Source of the DNA: DATBSL01 sp963729875
Lineage (GTDB): Bacteria; Acidobacteriota; Vicinamibacteria; Fen-336
Direction: 5' to 3'
NCBI GenBank assembly: GCA_963729875.1
Contig: CAVSPR010000004.1
Location: forward strand, 1-64,000
DNA: 64,000 nt
Positions 28,474 through 37,458 of the stretch are shown here, piece after piece. Under the pieces are notes generated by a model that searched no databases, was not told the origin of the DNA, and saw only the letters and a program-made list of their open reading frames with translations. Numbering within the stretch: position 1 is the first letter of the stretch; each line of letters begins with the position of its first letter. Position numbers and translations under genes: made by a program.

Positions 28474-28767
28474 TCAGCGCTCGGGCGGGACCAGGGCTCC
28501 CACCACGACCGTCCACGGCCGGATCCGCCAGCGCGTGACGACGCCGTTCCTCACGTAGGGGTCGCGGCGCACGAAGGCCTCGACGACCGACGGGTCGTCC
28601 GCCCGGAAGAGGAGAGCCGCTCCGTCCACCGGTTCCGCGAAGGCCCCGCCCATGAGAAGCTCGCCCCGTGCGACCGCCTCCCGCGCGAGGCCGAGGTGCT
28701 CCTGGCGGAACGGCGCCCGCCGCTCGACGGCGCCCTCGACGTAATCGTAGAAGAGCAGGTAGTGCAT
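28474..28767 (-). CDS. YciI-like protein
   Basis: 97 aa. MHYLLFYDYV, FRQEHLGLAREAVARGELLMGG and the FVRRDPYVRNGVV segment match the YCII fold: small cytoplasmic dimer with a conserved His and Asp. Activity unknown. Convergent with the kinase gene, 6 bp away. Confidence 0.8.
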   Translation of the reverse strand: MHYLLFYDYVEGAVERRAPFRQEHLGLAREAVARGELLMGGAFAEPVDGAALLFRADDPSVVEAFVRRDPYVRNGVVTRWRIRPWTVVVGALVPPER

Positions 28768-28845
28768 GGCGGTGGCTCCCGTGACGGCATCCTAAGCGAT
28801 CGCACCCGGTGTGCGCACTCCGACCGGGCGACACCGGACAGGAAG

Positions 28846-28851
28846 TAGAAT
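28846..28851 (+). promoter_or_regulatory. Candidate -10 box of the second histidine kinase
   Basis: TAGAAT ends 10 nt before the GTG at 28862; predicted leader of about 4 nt or fewer. Confidence 0.4.
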
Positions 28852-28861
28852 CCCAAGCACG

Positions 28862-30169
28862 GTGAGGGAGCCCGAGACCCCCGCGACGGAGCCCGGGACG
28901 CTGCCCCGGATGCTGCGGCCGGTCCTCGATCCCCCCGTCCCCGCCGCCGACCCGACCATCCGCCGCCGGTCGCGGCTCCTCGCGGCCTTCCTCCTCATCA
29001 TGATCGTGGTCTTCGGGGCGGTGGACGTGACGGGGCTTCTGGCGGTGCCCGGGTACTCGCCTCCCTGGTATGGGTACGCGTTCCTGGCTGCGGCGTGGGT
29101 GCTCAACCGCCGGGGCCGCTACACCGCGGCCTCCGGCGTCGTCCTCGCCATGTTCCCGGCGGTGATCCTGGGCCAGATCCTGGTGGGGTCCTCGAACCGC
29201 TCGCCGCAGCAGCTCTCCTACCTCGTCCTGGGCGTGCTGCTGGCCAGCATCCTCCTCCGGGCGCGGGGGACCGCGCTCTTCGCCGTCGGCTGCGCCGCCA
29301 CCGTGCTCCTCGCGCCCCTGCTGGCGCCGTCGACGGTCTCGCTGCGTGCGATCACCATCCCGCTCGCCCTCGTCACCGTCGCGGCGGGCCTGGCGATCGT
29401 CTCCATCCTCCACCGCGACCGGCTCGAGCGCGACCGACAGGCCGAGCGGGAGGAGCTGATCCGCGAGCTCGAGGCCAAGAACGCGGAGCTGGAGCGCTTC
29501 ACCTACACGGTGTCCCACGACCTCAAGAGCCCCCTCGTCACGATCCGCGGCTTCCTGGGGCTCATCGATCGCGACGTGGCCGAGGGGCGGACCGACCGGC
29601 TCCGGGCCGACGTCGAGAGGATGAAGTCCGCCGCCGACAGCATGGGGCACCTCCTGCACGAGCTTCTGCGCCTCTCGCGGGTGGGGCGGGTCGTGAACGC
29701 GGCGGAGCGCGTCTCCCTCGGCGAGGTCGTGCGCGAGGCGGCGTCGCTCCTGCGGGCTCGCCTCGACGAGCGGCGGGTGCGCCTGGAGGTCGACCCGGAC
29801 CTGCCGGAGGTCTACGGCGACCGGGTGAGGCTCGTCGAGGTGGTCCAGAACCTCCTCGAGAACGCCGTGAAGTTCCTCGGCGACCAGGCGACCCCGGTCG
29901 TCCGCATCGGCGCCCGCCCCGGGGACGGCTCGTCAGCCCCCGTGCTCTTCGTGCGGGACAACGGGGTCGGCATCGATCCTCGCTTCCACGAGAAGGTGTT
30001 CGGGCTCTTCGAGAAGCTCGATCCCCGCGCCGAGGGGAGCGGGGTGGGCCTCGCCCTGGTGAAGCGCATCGTCGAGGTGCACGGCGGCAGCGTCTGGATC
30101 GAGTCGGCGGGCGATGGGCAGGGAACCGCCGTGTGCTTCACGCTCCCCCCTCCGCCTCCCGGCCGCTGA
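28862..30169 (+). CDS. Membrane sensor histidine kinase
   Basis: 435 aa from GTG 28862 (ATG 28910 is an alternative). Five to six membrane helices (about residues 40-185), a coiled coil (RDRQAEREELIRELEAKNAE), HisKA with His219 in YTVSHDLKSPLV, and HATPase motifs NLLENAVKF, DNGVGIDP and GSGVGLALVKRI. The His-box form is that of phytochrome-like kinases. No response regulator adjoins it. The input domain is membrane-embedded and unlike known sensors. Confidence 0.85.
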   Translation: MREPETPATEPGTLPRMLRPVLDPPVPAADPTIRRRSRLLAAFLLIMIVVFGAVDVTGLLAVPGYSPPWYGYAFLAAAWVLNRRGRYTAASGVVLAMFPAVILGQILVGSSNRSPQQLSYLVLGVLLASILLRARGTALFAVGCAATVLLAPLLAPSTVSLRAITIPLALVTVAAGLAIVSILHRDRLERDRQAEREELIRELEAKNAELERFTYTVSHDLKSPLVTIRGFLGLIDRDVAEGRTDRLRADVERMKSAADSMGHLLHELLRLSRVGRVVNAAERVSLGEVVREAASLLRARLDERRVRLEVDPDLPEVYGDRVRLVEVVQNLLENAVKFLGDQATPVVRIGARPGDGSSAPVLFVRDNGVGIDPRFHEKVFGLFEKLDPRAEGSGVGLALVKRIVEVHGGSVWIESAGDGQGTAVCFTLPPPPPGR

Positions 30170-30176
30170 GCGCCAG

Positions 30177-30362
30177 CTAGCGGTAGAGGCGGTGCAGGAT
30201 CGGCGCCAGCAACAGGCCGCCGATCACCGACGCGGCGGCGATCGGGCGCAAGCCCGGGAACGCCATCAGGAAGATGACGACCGACCCCACGGCGAAGATG
30301 AGCCCCCCGAAGCCCTCGGCGGGGATGCGGTCGATGCGGATTTCGGCACGTGGCTGCATCAT
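30177..30362 (-). CDS. Small two-helix membrane protein
   Basis: 61 aa from ATG 30362 (MMQPRAEIRIDRIPAEGFGG...). Two hydrophobic segments (LIFAVGSVVIFLMAF, IAAASVIGGLLLAPIL). No family recognised. Upstream extension to 30437 is possible but less natural. Two palindromes precede it. Confidence 0.55.
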   Translation of the reverse strand: MMQPRAEIRIDRIPAEGFGGLIFAVGSVVIFLMAFPGLRPIAAASVIGGLLLAPILHRLYR

Positions 30363-30383
30363 GGCCTTCACCTCACGCGTCCA

Positions 30384-30438
30384 GCGCGTTGAACGCGCCA
30401 GGCCTCCTGCCCCTTCGGCTGTGTTCTCTGTGAACACA
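30384..30438 (-). promoter_or_regulatory. Two palindromes upstream of the small membrane protein gene
   Basis: A perfect 15-bp palindrome (GCGCGTT-g-AACGCGC, 30384-30398) and a 19-bp one (TGTGTTC-tctgt-GAACACA, 30420-30438) lie 22 and 58 bp before the start codon. The second is a typical helix-turn-helix regulator site shape. The rest of the gap to 30541 shows nothing clear. Confidence 0.4.
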
Positions 30439-30541
30439 CTACGTCCCGGGCCCGCTGCCGGTTCCCCCGCGGCGCCGCCTTCACGGCTTATGACAGACGG
30501 TCACGTGCGGTCGGGTCTCCAGGATCCGACCCGATCGGCCC

Positions 30542-31732
30542 TCAGATGCGGATGAAGATCCGCCGCCGGTGCATCCAGAGCAGGACGAGCCACACCACGA
30601 GGAGGGCCGCCGCTCCGACCAGCGTCGCCTCGAAGCCCGGCCCCAGCAGGAGGAACGGCGCGCGGCCGAGGTGTCGCACGAGCGCCTCTCCCGCCGGCCT
30701 CACGAGCACCCAGTCCAGGCAGTAGGCGGCAATCGAGTTCATGCCGAGGATGGTGAGCGGGAACGCCCAGCGCACGTGGCCGCGCACGTCCATCACCCAG
30801 TAGAAGAAGGCGGTGAACAGGAAGCACCATCCCCCGCTGAAGAGGGTGAAGCTCGGCGTCCAGATGCGCTTCACGACCGGGCAGATCCCGAGCGCGCCCA
30901 GCAGCCAGCCCGAGGCGAGGAACGCGGCACCGGCCGTCACGAGCCACGCGAGCTTCTTCCGGTGGGAGCGCTCGCTGCGCACGACGCCGCCCGCGAGCAG
31001 GCCGAGGATCATCGTGCCCAGCGTGGGAATGAAGCTGAGCGTCTGGTAGCCGCCCCGGTTGAAGACGAACGGCTCCTGGCGCGGGAAGAGGTTCAGGAAC
31101 CACCGGTCGAACTGCGCGGAGAAGTTCTCGCTCTTGTTCCAGTGCGCGGCGAAGCCGGTGAGGAGGTTCGGCCAGTCGGAGGGCACGCCGACCTGCTCCC
31201 ACGCGAAATCGGGGCCGGGCGCGGGGTAGAGGGCGAATGCGGCCCAGAAGACCACGAGGATGACGGCGAGGGCGATCCACTGGTCCCGGCGCGGCCTCAG
31301 CCCGAGCAGGAAGAGGAAGCCGTACCCGAGGCCGATCTGGGTGAGCGTGTCCTCGAAGGTGAAGCGGGTCTGCGGGTACCCGAGCGAGCGAAGGAAGATC
31401 CCGAGGACCACGAGGATGAGCGCGCGGCGGAAGGCGTGGGCGATCATCGCGCCGCGCGACTGGCCGCGCGTCGAGCGCGCGGCCAGCGAGAACGGCAGCG
31501 CCGCGCCCACGAGGAACGAGAAGCCGGGCTGGATGAGGTCGTGGAGCGAGCAGCCGATCCACTCGACGTGGGACTGGTGGTGGCAGAGGAACGCCCAGAG
31601 GGCGCTCGCCGGAAAGGCGCCTGCGACCCCGCAGAAGTGGAGGGCCTCGCCCATCATCAGGGCCAGGACGAGGCCGCGGTAGGCGTCGAGGCCGGCGACG
31701 CGCGCGGAGACGGGGGCAACGCTCTGGGTCAC
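30542..31732 (-). CDS. HGSNAT-like membrane acyltransferase (DUF5009/DUF1624 type)
   Basis: 396 aa from GTG 31732. About ten membrane helices. GLDAYRGLVLALMMGEAL and HDLIQPGFSFLVGAALPFSL are the signature segments of the heparan-alpha-glucosaminide N-acetyltransferase-like family, which moves acyl groups across membranes to sugars. Bacterial members are uncharacterised. Its start overlaps the stop of the DUF5107 gene (GTGA), so the two are translationally coupled. Confidence 0.8.
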   Translation of the reverse strand: MTQSVAPVSARVAGLDAYRGLVLALMMGEALHFCGVAGAFPASALWAFLCHHQSHVEWIGCSLHDLIQPGFSFLVGAALPFSLAARSTRGQSRGAMIAHAFRRALILVVLGIFLRSLGYPQTRFTFEDTLTQIGLGYGFLFLLGLRPRRDQWIALAVILVVFWAAFALYPAPGPDFAWEQVGVPSDWPNLLTGFAAHWNKSENFSAQFDRWFLNLFPRQEPFVFNRGGYQTLSFIPTLGTMILGLLAGGVVRSERSHRKKLAWLVTAGAAFLASGWLLGALGICPVVKRIWTPSFTLFSGGWCFLFTAFFYWVMDVRGHVRWAFPLTILGMNSIAAYCLDWVLVRPAGEALVRHLGRAPFLLLGPGFEATLVGAAALLVVWLVLLWMHRRRIFIRI

Positions 31733-34700
31733 GGTCGAACCTCCCTGGGGTGGGGCGCCGCGGCGAGCGAGCGGCGCAGGACGACGGCTTGGACGTTGTC
31801 GGGGTCGGCGTCGAGGGCCGACGCGAGAGCGGTGCGGGCCTCGGATTGCCGGCCGAGGCCGAGGAGGCCGAGGGCCTTCGCGTGAAGGTCCGCGCTCCGG
31901 CCCTCTGTCGCCTCCATCCGCACCTCGAGCGGCCGCGCGGGGTCCACCGCGCGGGGCTTCGTCGCCGCGAGCAGCTCGAAGTGGCGGCGGGCCTCGACGG
32001 CACGACCGAGCTTCTGGAGCGAGCGCCCGATCCAGTAGTGGCCCTCGGGCACGACCGGTGCCACGCCCGCCGACTGGCGGAAGGCCTCTGCGGCCTCCGC
32101 TTCCCGCCCGAGCCTCTCGAGGGCGAGGCCCACGTGGTGGTGCGTGGCGGCCAGGTGCGCGCCCACCCCCTGGCCCACCTCGACGTTCGCGGGGATCTCG
32201 AGCGCCGCCCGGAACTCCGCGAGGGCACCCTCCGCGTCCCCCCTCGCGAGCCGCCCCCGGCCGCGCTCGAGGCGCGCCGCCACGTAGACGGCGTGAATGC
32301 CGCGCTCGCCCTCCCAGACGTGGAACGAGGTCCGGGCGAGGGTCTCCATCGCCTCCTCGTTCCGTCCGAGCAGCAGCTGGACGCGCGCGAGCCGGCCCGC
32401 CGTGATCTCGCGGCTCGCGATCGTCTCGGGGCTCCCGGTCAGGTGCCGCAGGCGCGCGGCCAGCGGGGCGCGGGTCCAGGCCAGGTACTGGTCGAGCTCG
32501 TAGTAGAGGCGCGGCTCGCGCTTCTCGATCGCCACGGCCTTCTCCTGGCTGGCGACCGCCTTCGCCAGGGCGCCCTGGGCGCGGGCGTAGGCGAAGGCGA
32601 GGTTGCGATGGACCCGGGCGAAGGCGGGGTCGAGCGAGCGCGCTCGTTCCCAGGCGACGATCGCCCGCTCGGGCTGCAGGTCGTAGAGGAGGTTGCCGAG
32701 ATAGTAGGGCGCCCGCGGATCCGAGGGGTCGGCCGCCATCGCGCGCTCGAGGACGAGGGCTTCCTCGAGGCGGAACGGGAAGCAGTAGTCCGGGGACAGC
32801 GCGCGGCCGCGCCGGTACCAGCTCGCGGCCGTCGTGGCGTCGCCCCTCCTCTCGTACAGCCAGCCGAGCGTGTAGGCGACCATGGGGTCGGCCTTCGCCG
32901 CCGCGTCCGGCAGGCGGCCGCCCAGGACCGCGATCCCGTCCTCGAGGAGCCCCGCCCGTGCGTAGTCGTGCGCTGCCTCGAGGGCGTAGGCGTCCTCGCC
33001 GAGGGCGGCGAACGCCGCCGCCTCGGTGGCGTCGGCCACCGGGTCCGCCCCTGGCTTCGCGCCGGCCTCGCGGGCGAGGCGGCGCTCTCGGGCGGCGAGC
33101 GGGTCGAGGGGGTCGATCGAGAGAGCCGACGAGGCGCGCGCGAGCGCGGCTTCCGGGCGACCGGAGCGGCGGAGGAGGGCCGAGGAGAGCGCGAGGGCGG
33201 CAGTCCCGCGGGGGTTCGCGTCGATCGAGCGGTCGAGGAGCTCGAGAGCCCGCCCGGCGTGCCCGCGGGCGGACTCGAGGCGGGCCTCCTCGAGGGCGGC
33301 CGCGGCGGTGAAGCCGATGTCCCAGCCCGCGGCGGCGAAGGCCTCGCGGGCCGCGTCCGCCTTGCCTTGCGCCGCGAGGACGAGACCGTGGGCATACTGG
33401 GCCGTGCCGTCCCCGGTGCGGGTGTGGTTGGCGGTGAGACGTGACACCGCGGCGGCGAGGTGCCGCTCGGCGTCCTCCAGGCGGCCGCGCCGGAGGAGCC
33501 GGAGACCCAGGGCCGTGTTCGTCCGCGCGTCGCCGGGGTCGCGCCGCAGCGCCTCGCGGTAGTAAGCCTCGGGATCGAGACGGGCGTTGTGGAACTGCTC
33601 GAGGCGCAGGCCGGCGAGGTACAGCTCCTCGACCGACCGGACCTGCCGGGGCGGGGGAGGCGGCGCGTAGCGCTCCGGCTCCTTCGTCTTCGGGCGGGGC
33701 CGGCTCTCGTAGGCGACGAGCTCCGAGCCGTCCGCGGCGAGCACTTCGAGGCGCAGGCCGTTCTCGCCCGTTCCGGCGGGCAGCGCGACCTCGCGCGCGA
33801 AGGGCGCGTCGGGGGCGATCGTGGCCGTCGTCTCGAAGAAGACCCGCTCGCCGGCAACGAGCCGCACGCGCGCGCCCGTCCGGGCGGCGGTCGTGTTGGC
33901 GGCGATCCGGGCCCGGCTGTCCCTCACCTCGAGGTTCACCGCCCCCTCGATCGTCGCCGCCTTCACCCCGCCGAGCTCGCGAACCGGGTACCAGCGGTGG
34001 ACGAGCGTGCGCGTCTCGCCCGGCCGGATCCACGAGTAGTCCGGCTGATTGTCGGAGTAGCCGCCGGTCATGAGCTCGATGTACGGGCCGTCCTCGTCGG
34101 TCAGGATCCGGTCCCACATGCGGCCGTCAGGCCCGTTGCCCCACGTCCAGAGCTTCTTGCCCGGCATCGTGTCCCGGTCCGCCACGTGGACGACTCCCGC
34201 CCGCCGGCCGTGGTCGTAGCCGCCGAGGAAGTCGGAGGACGAGCGGTAGACGAAGAACGAGATCGGGTACTCGTGGTTCTTCCACCAGCCGAGGTCGGTG
34301 CCGGGCGGGTAGTCCCGGCCCACGAAGCGCCCGCGGGCGAGGGGCCAGGGGCTGAAGTCCGTCTTCGCGTGGAAGGTCGCCCAGTCGACGTCGGGCGGGA
34401 AGATCACCTGGTAGCTCTCGTTCGCGTGGACGGCGGGGTTCGAGAAGTAGAGCATCGAGTGGGGGAGCGGCGTGCGGTTCGTCATGCGCACGACGGCCTC
34501 GACGTACGAGCGGCCGGGGCGCAGCGTCACCGCCGCCACCCAGCGCATGCCCTGCCGCCACTCCGTCTCGCCCACGAAGACCGTGCGGCTGCCGTCGGGG
34601 TTCTCCGCGATCGCCGACTGCACCGGCATGAAGGACGTCGCCCGGTGGTGGTGGAAGACGTTCCACTCGACGCCGCCGGAGATCCAGGCGCCGAGCATGC

Positions 34701-35076
34701 CGATGAGAGCGGGCTTGATCACCCGCTGGCGGTAGAAGAAGTCGTAGCCGTTCGTCTTGTCCTGGGCGCTGAAGATCCGCCCGCCGATCTCGGGCAGGAC
34801 CGAGAGCCGGACGTACTCGTTCTCGAGCCAGAGGGCCCTCCAGGCCCGGTCCTCGCGGCGGTCCGACAGCCGGTCGAGCAGCGGGTAGGGGTAGACGGGA
34901 CCCGTTGCCCCCTGGTACTCGCGCCCGGCGTAGAACATCGGGTTCGGCTCGGGTGGCCCGACGGGGTAGGTCGGGACGCGCAGCGGCGCCTCCCAGGCCC
35001 GGACCGCGGGCTCCTGGGCCGCAGCCGTGGCGCCGAGGGCGAGAGCGAGGCCCGTGACGGCCAGGGCGCGTTTCAT
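31729..35076 (-). CDS. Exported DUF5107 plus TPR-repeat protein
   Basis: 1115 aa with signal peptide (MKRALAVTGLALALGATAAAQ). Residues about 30-380 form DUF5107, a beta-supersandwich domain resembling carbohydrate-processing folds (LSVLPEIGGRIFSAQDKTNG, EWNVFHHHRATSFMP). Residues 500-1110 hold many TPR-like helices. Similar proteins occur near glycoside hydrolases. With its coupled acyltransferase it may modify or recognise a polysaccharide; that is inference. The gene is intact. Confidence 0.85.
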   Translation of the reverse strand: MKRALAVTGLALALGATAAAQEPAVRAWEAPLRVPTYPVGPPEPNPMFYAGREYQGATGPVYPYPLLDRLSDRREDRAWRALWLENEYVRLSVLPEIGGRIFSAQDKTNGYDFFYRQRVIKPALIGMLGAWISGGVEWNVFHHHRATSFMPVQSAIAENPDGSRTVFVGETEWRQGMRWVAAVTLRPGRSYVEAVVRMTNRTPLPHSMLYFSNPAVHANESYQVIFPPDVDWATFHAKTDFSPWPLARGRFVGRDYPPGTDLGWWKNHEYPISFFVYRSSSDFLGGYDHGRRAGVVHVADRDTMPGKKLWTWGNGPDGRMWDRILTDEDGPYIELMTGGYSDNQPDYSWIRPGETRTLVHRWYPVRELGGVKAATIEGAVNLEVRDSRARIAANTTAARTGARVRLVAGERVFFETTATIAPDAPFAREVALPAGTGENGLRLEVLAADGSELVAYESRPRPKTKEPERYAPPPPPRQVRSVEELYLAGLRLEQFHNARLDPEAYYREALRRDPGDARTNTALGLRLLRRGRLEDAERHLAAAVSRLTANHTRTGDGTAQYAHGLVLAAQGKADAAREAFAAAGWDIGFTAAAALEEARLESARGHAGRALELLDRSIDANPRGTAALALSSALLRRSGRPEAALARASSALSIDPLDPLAARERRLAREAGAKPGADPVADATEAAAFAALGEDAYALEAAHDYARAGLLEDGIAVLGGRLPDAAAKADPMVAYTLGWLYERRGDATTAASWYRRGRALSPDYCFPFRLEEALVLERAMAADPSDPRAPYYLGNLLYDLQPERAIVAWERARSLDPAFARVHRNLAFAYARAQGALAKAVASQEKAVAIEKREPRLYYELDQYLAWTRAPLAARLRHLTGSPETIASREITAGRLARVQLLLGRNEEAMETLARTSFHVWEGERGIHAVYVAARLERGRGRLARGDAEGALAEFRAALEIPANVEVGQGVGAHLAATHHHVGLALERLGREAEAAEAFRQSAGVAPVVPEGHYWIGRSLQKLGRAVEARRHFELLAATKPRAVDPARPLEVRMEATEGRSADLHAKALGLLGLGRQSEARTALASALDADPDNVQAVVLRRSLAAAPHPREVRP

Positions 35077-35109
35077 GGCGCATTCTGAACCGGGGAGCCG
35101 TCGAATGGA

Positions 35110-35127
35110 GTGAGCCGGACGGCTCAC
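35110..35127. promoter_or_regulatory. Palindrome in the divergent gap
   Basis: GTGAGCC-ggac-GGCTCAC is a perfect 7-bp-arm palindrome, halfway between the divergent starts at 35076 and 35147 and close to the -10 box at 35136. Possible operator for both genes. Confidence 0.35.
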
Positions 35128-35135
35128 CCCGGGGG

Positions 35136-35141
35136 TAGACT
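35136..35141 (+). promoter_or_regulatory. -10 box, leaderless GTG start
   Basis: TAGACT ends 5 nt before the GTG at 35147; no Shine-Dalgarno sequence is present. Confidence 0.45.
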
Positions 35142-35146
35142 GCCCC

Positions 35147-37420
35147 GTGCGCCACGCGGCCTTCCTGGCGGCCGGGCTCCTCGCCACCGCGGCCCAGGTG
35201 CTCCTCCTGCGCGAGCTGGTGGTGGACGTGGCCGGGGACGAGGCGGCGATCGGCATCGGCCTCGCCGCCTGGCTCCTCGGCATCGCCGCCGGCGCGTCGC
35301 TCGCGCGCCGCCGCGGGGCCGCGACCGCCGCCCCCTCCGCCGCGGCCGGCCTCTGCCTCCTCGCCCTCGTCCCGCCGCTCGGCATCCTGGCCGGCCGCTT
35401 CCTGAGGCTCGCCCTGGCGCCCGGCGCCGGCGAGCTGCCCGGCCTCGGCCTCGCCGCCGCCCTCTCGCTCGCGACGCTCGCCCCGCCGGGCGCGGCCGTC
35501 GGCTGGACGTTCACCGCGCTCGCCGCCTCGGCCTCGCGGCTGTGGGAGGCGGGCGAGGGCATCGCGCGTCTCTACGTGTTCGAGTCGCTGGGGTCGCTCC
35601 TCGGCGGGGTGGCCGTGACCCTGCTCGCGGGCGCGTGGCTCTCGCCGCTGCGCCTCTCCGCGCTCGTCGGCCTCGTCGCCGCCTCGCTCGCCTGGACCGC
35701 GGTGCCGAGTGGCCTCCTCGGCCGCCCCAGGCTGCTCCTCGGCACGACCCTCGCCTCGCTCGCCGTCCTCGCCCTGGCCCCGGCGCTCGACGCGAGGAGC
35801 GAGCGGGCGCGCTTCTCGGGGACGGCCCCCGGCATCCCCCTGAGAGCCTCGGCGGAGACGCCGTACCAGCACCTCGACCTCGGCGGGGACGACCCCTTCC
35901 ACGTCTACGCGAGCGGCCAGTACTCGGGCAGCTTCCCGGACCCCTACGCCGCGGAGGGCCTCGGCCACCTCCTCGCGCTGCTCGCGCCCCGCCCGCGGAG
36001 CGTCCTGATGGTCGGGGGCGTCGAGCGGGGCCTCGTGCCGGTGCTGCTGCGCCACCCGGTCGGGAGGCTCGTCGTCATCGAGCCGGACGCGGCCGCTTAC
36101 GCCTTCCTCCTCGAGCGGCTCCCCGCCGCCGACCGGGCGGCGCTGCGCGATCCCCGCGTCCGCGTCGTGCACGACGACCCGCGGCGCTTCGTGGCGCGCG
36201 GCCGGGGCGGGCGGTTCGACCTCGTGCTCCTCCTCGGCGGGGAGCCGACCACCCTCCTGCGCGCGCGCCTGGCCACGGTCGAGTTCCTGGCGAGCCTCGC
36301 CTCGCGCCTCCGCCCGGACGGCGCGATCGTGATCCCCGTGCGCACCGCGCCCCTCGGGATCACCGGGGAGACGGCGGCGCTCGCCGGCTCGCTCGTGCGC
36401 TCGCTCCAGGAGGCGGCGACGGTGGTGCGCGCGACGCCGGGGCCCGACACCCTTCTCGTCGCCGGGTGGAGCCCGGCCGCGGTGACGCTCGACCCCGCCG
36501 TGCTCGCCGCGCGCTGGCGCGAGAGGGGGGTGACGTCGCCGTCCTTCGACCCGGCCCTGCTCGGCGTCCTCCTCGCCCCGGAGCGTGTCGCGGCGCAGGA
36601 GGCGGCGCTCTTCGCCGCGGCTGCGCGCGCGGAGGCGAGCCGCGACGACCGGCCGGTATCGTTCCTCCACGCCCTCGCCCGGCGCCAGCAGACGACGGCG
36701 GGCCCCTGGGGACGGCTCGTCGCCGGCGCGAGCCGCATCCCACCGCCGCTCCTCGTGGTCCTGGCTTTCCTCCCGTCGCTCGCGGCGATCGCCCGGCTGT
36801 GGACCGCCGGCGCCTCCCGCGGACGCCGGGCGGCCGCCTGCTCCTCCCACGCGGTGGCGGTGGTCGGGGCCGCGGGCACGGGGTGGTGGCTGGTCGTGCT
36901 CTTCTCGTTCCAGACCCAGGCGGGGGCCCTCTACGGCCACCTGGGAGCCCTCACCGCGACCTTCATGCTGGGCCTCGCGATCGGCGCGACGCTCGCGCCT
37001 CGCGCCGCCTTCGAGGAGGGGGAGCGCGAGGCCGCGGAGCTTCCGTTCGCCGTGCGCGCGCTGCGGTTGTCCCTGGTCGCGGCGGCGCTGTTCGCCCTGA
37101 CCCTGCCCGTCACGCTCGGCGCGGCCTCCCGCGCGTCGGCCGGCGGACCCTGGGCGGCGCTCCTGTCCCACGCGGCGCTCCTGCTCGCGGCGGGCGTCGT
37201 GACCGGCGGCGTCTTCCCGGTCGCGGCGCAGGTCCGCCTCGCCGCCGGCGACGGCCCGAGCGAGGCTGCGGGACGCCTCGAGACGGCCGACCACGTCGGC
37301 GCGGCCGGGTCGGCCCTCCTCGGGGCCGTGCTGTTCGTGCCGCTCCTCGGCATCGCCGGCTCGGTGTGGCTGCTCGCCGGCCTCGTGGCGGTCGCTCTGG
37401 CCGCTACCGTCCGACTCTGA
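35147..37420 (+). CDS. Polytopic membrane protein with spermidine-synthase-like domain
   Basis: 757 aa from GTG 35147. About six helices (residues 1-215), a Rossmann domain (about 245-450: SVLMVGGVERGLVPVLL, VIEPDAAAY, DLVLLLGGEP) and a second block of about six helices (540-757). Domain order is that of the fused spermidine-synthase-like membrane proteins. The canonical GGGDGG loop is GGVERG here and the catalytic Asp is not obvious, so polyamine synthesis is doubtful. Function unknown. Confidence 0.75.
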   Translation: MRHAAFLAAGLLATAAQVLLLRELVVDVAGDEAAIGIGLAAWLLGIAAGASLARRRGAATAAPSAAAGLCLLALVPPLGILAGRFLRLALAPGAGELPGLGLAAALSLATLAPPGAAVGWTFTALAASASRLWEAGEGIARLYVFESLGSLLGGVAVTLLAGAWLSPLRLSALVGLVAASLAWTAVPSGLLGRPRLLLGTTLASLAVLALAPALDARSERARFSGTAPGIPLRASAETPYQHLDLGGDDPFHVYASGQYSGSFPDPYAAEGLGHLLALLAPRPRSVLMVGGVERGLVPVLLRHPVGRLVVIEPDAAAYAFLLERLPAADRAALRDPRVRVVHDDPRRFVARGRGGRFDLVLLLGGEPTTLLRARLATVEFLASLASRLRPDGAIVIPVRTAPLGITGETAALAGSLVRSLQEAATVVRATPGPDTLLVAGWSPAAVTLDPAVLAARWRERGVTSPSFDPALLGVLLAPERVAAQEAALFAAAARAEASRDDRPVSFLHALARRQQTTAGPWGRLVAGASRIPPPLLVVLAFLPSLAAIARLWTAGASRGRRAAACSSHAVAVVGAAGTGWWLVVLFSFQTQAGALYGHLGALTATFMLGLAIGATLAPRAAFEEGEREAAELPFAVRALRLSLVAAALFALTLPVTLGAASRASAGGPWAALLSHAALLLAAGVVTGGVFPVAAQVRLAAGDGPSEAAGRLETADHVGAAGSALLGAVLFVPLLGIAGSVWLLAGLVAVALAATVRL

Positions 37421-37458
37421 CCTTGCGCCCCCCCTCCCTGTTGTCCGATCATCCTGCA

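Noticed and set aside
31732..34117. Upstream extension of the acyltransferase frame by nearly 800 codons
   Set aside because: The extension overlaps the DUF5107-TPR gene and has no protein-like composition; GTG 31732 in a GTGA overlap is the natural start.
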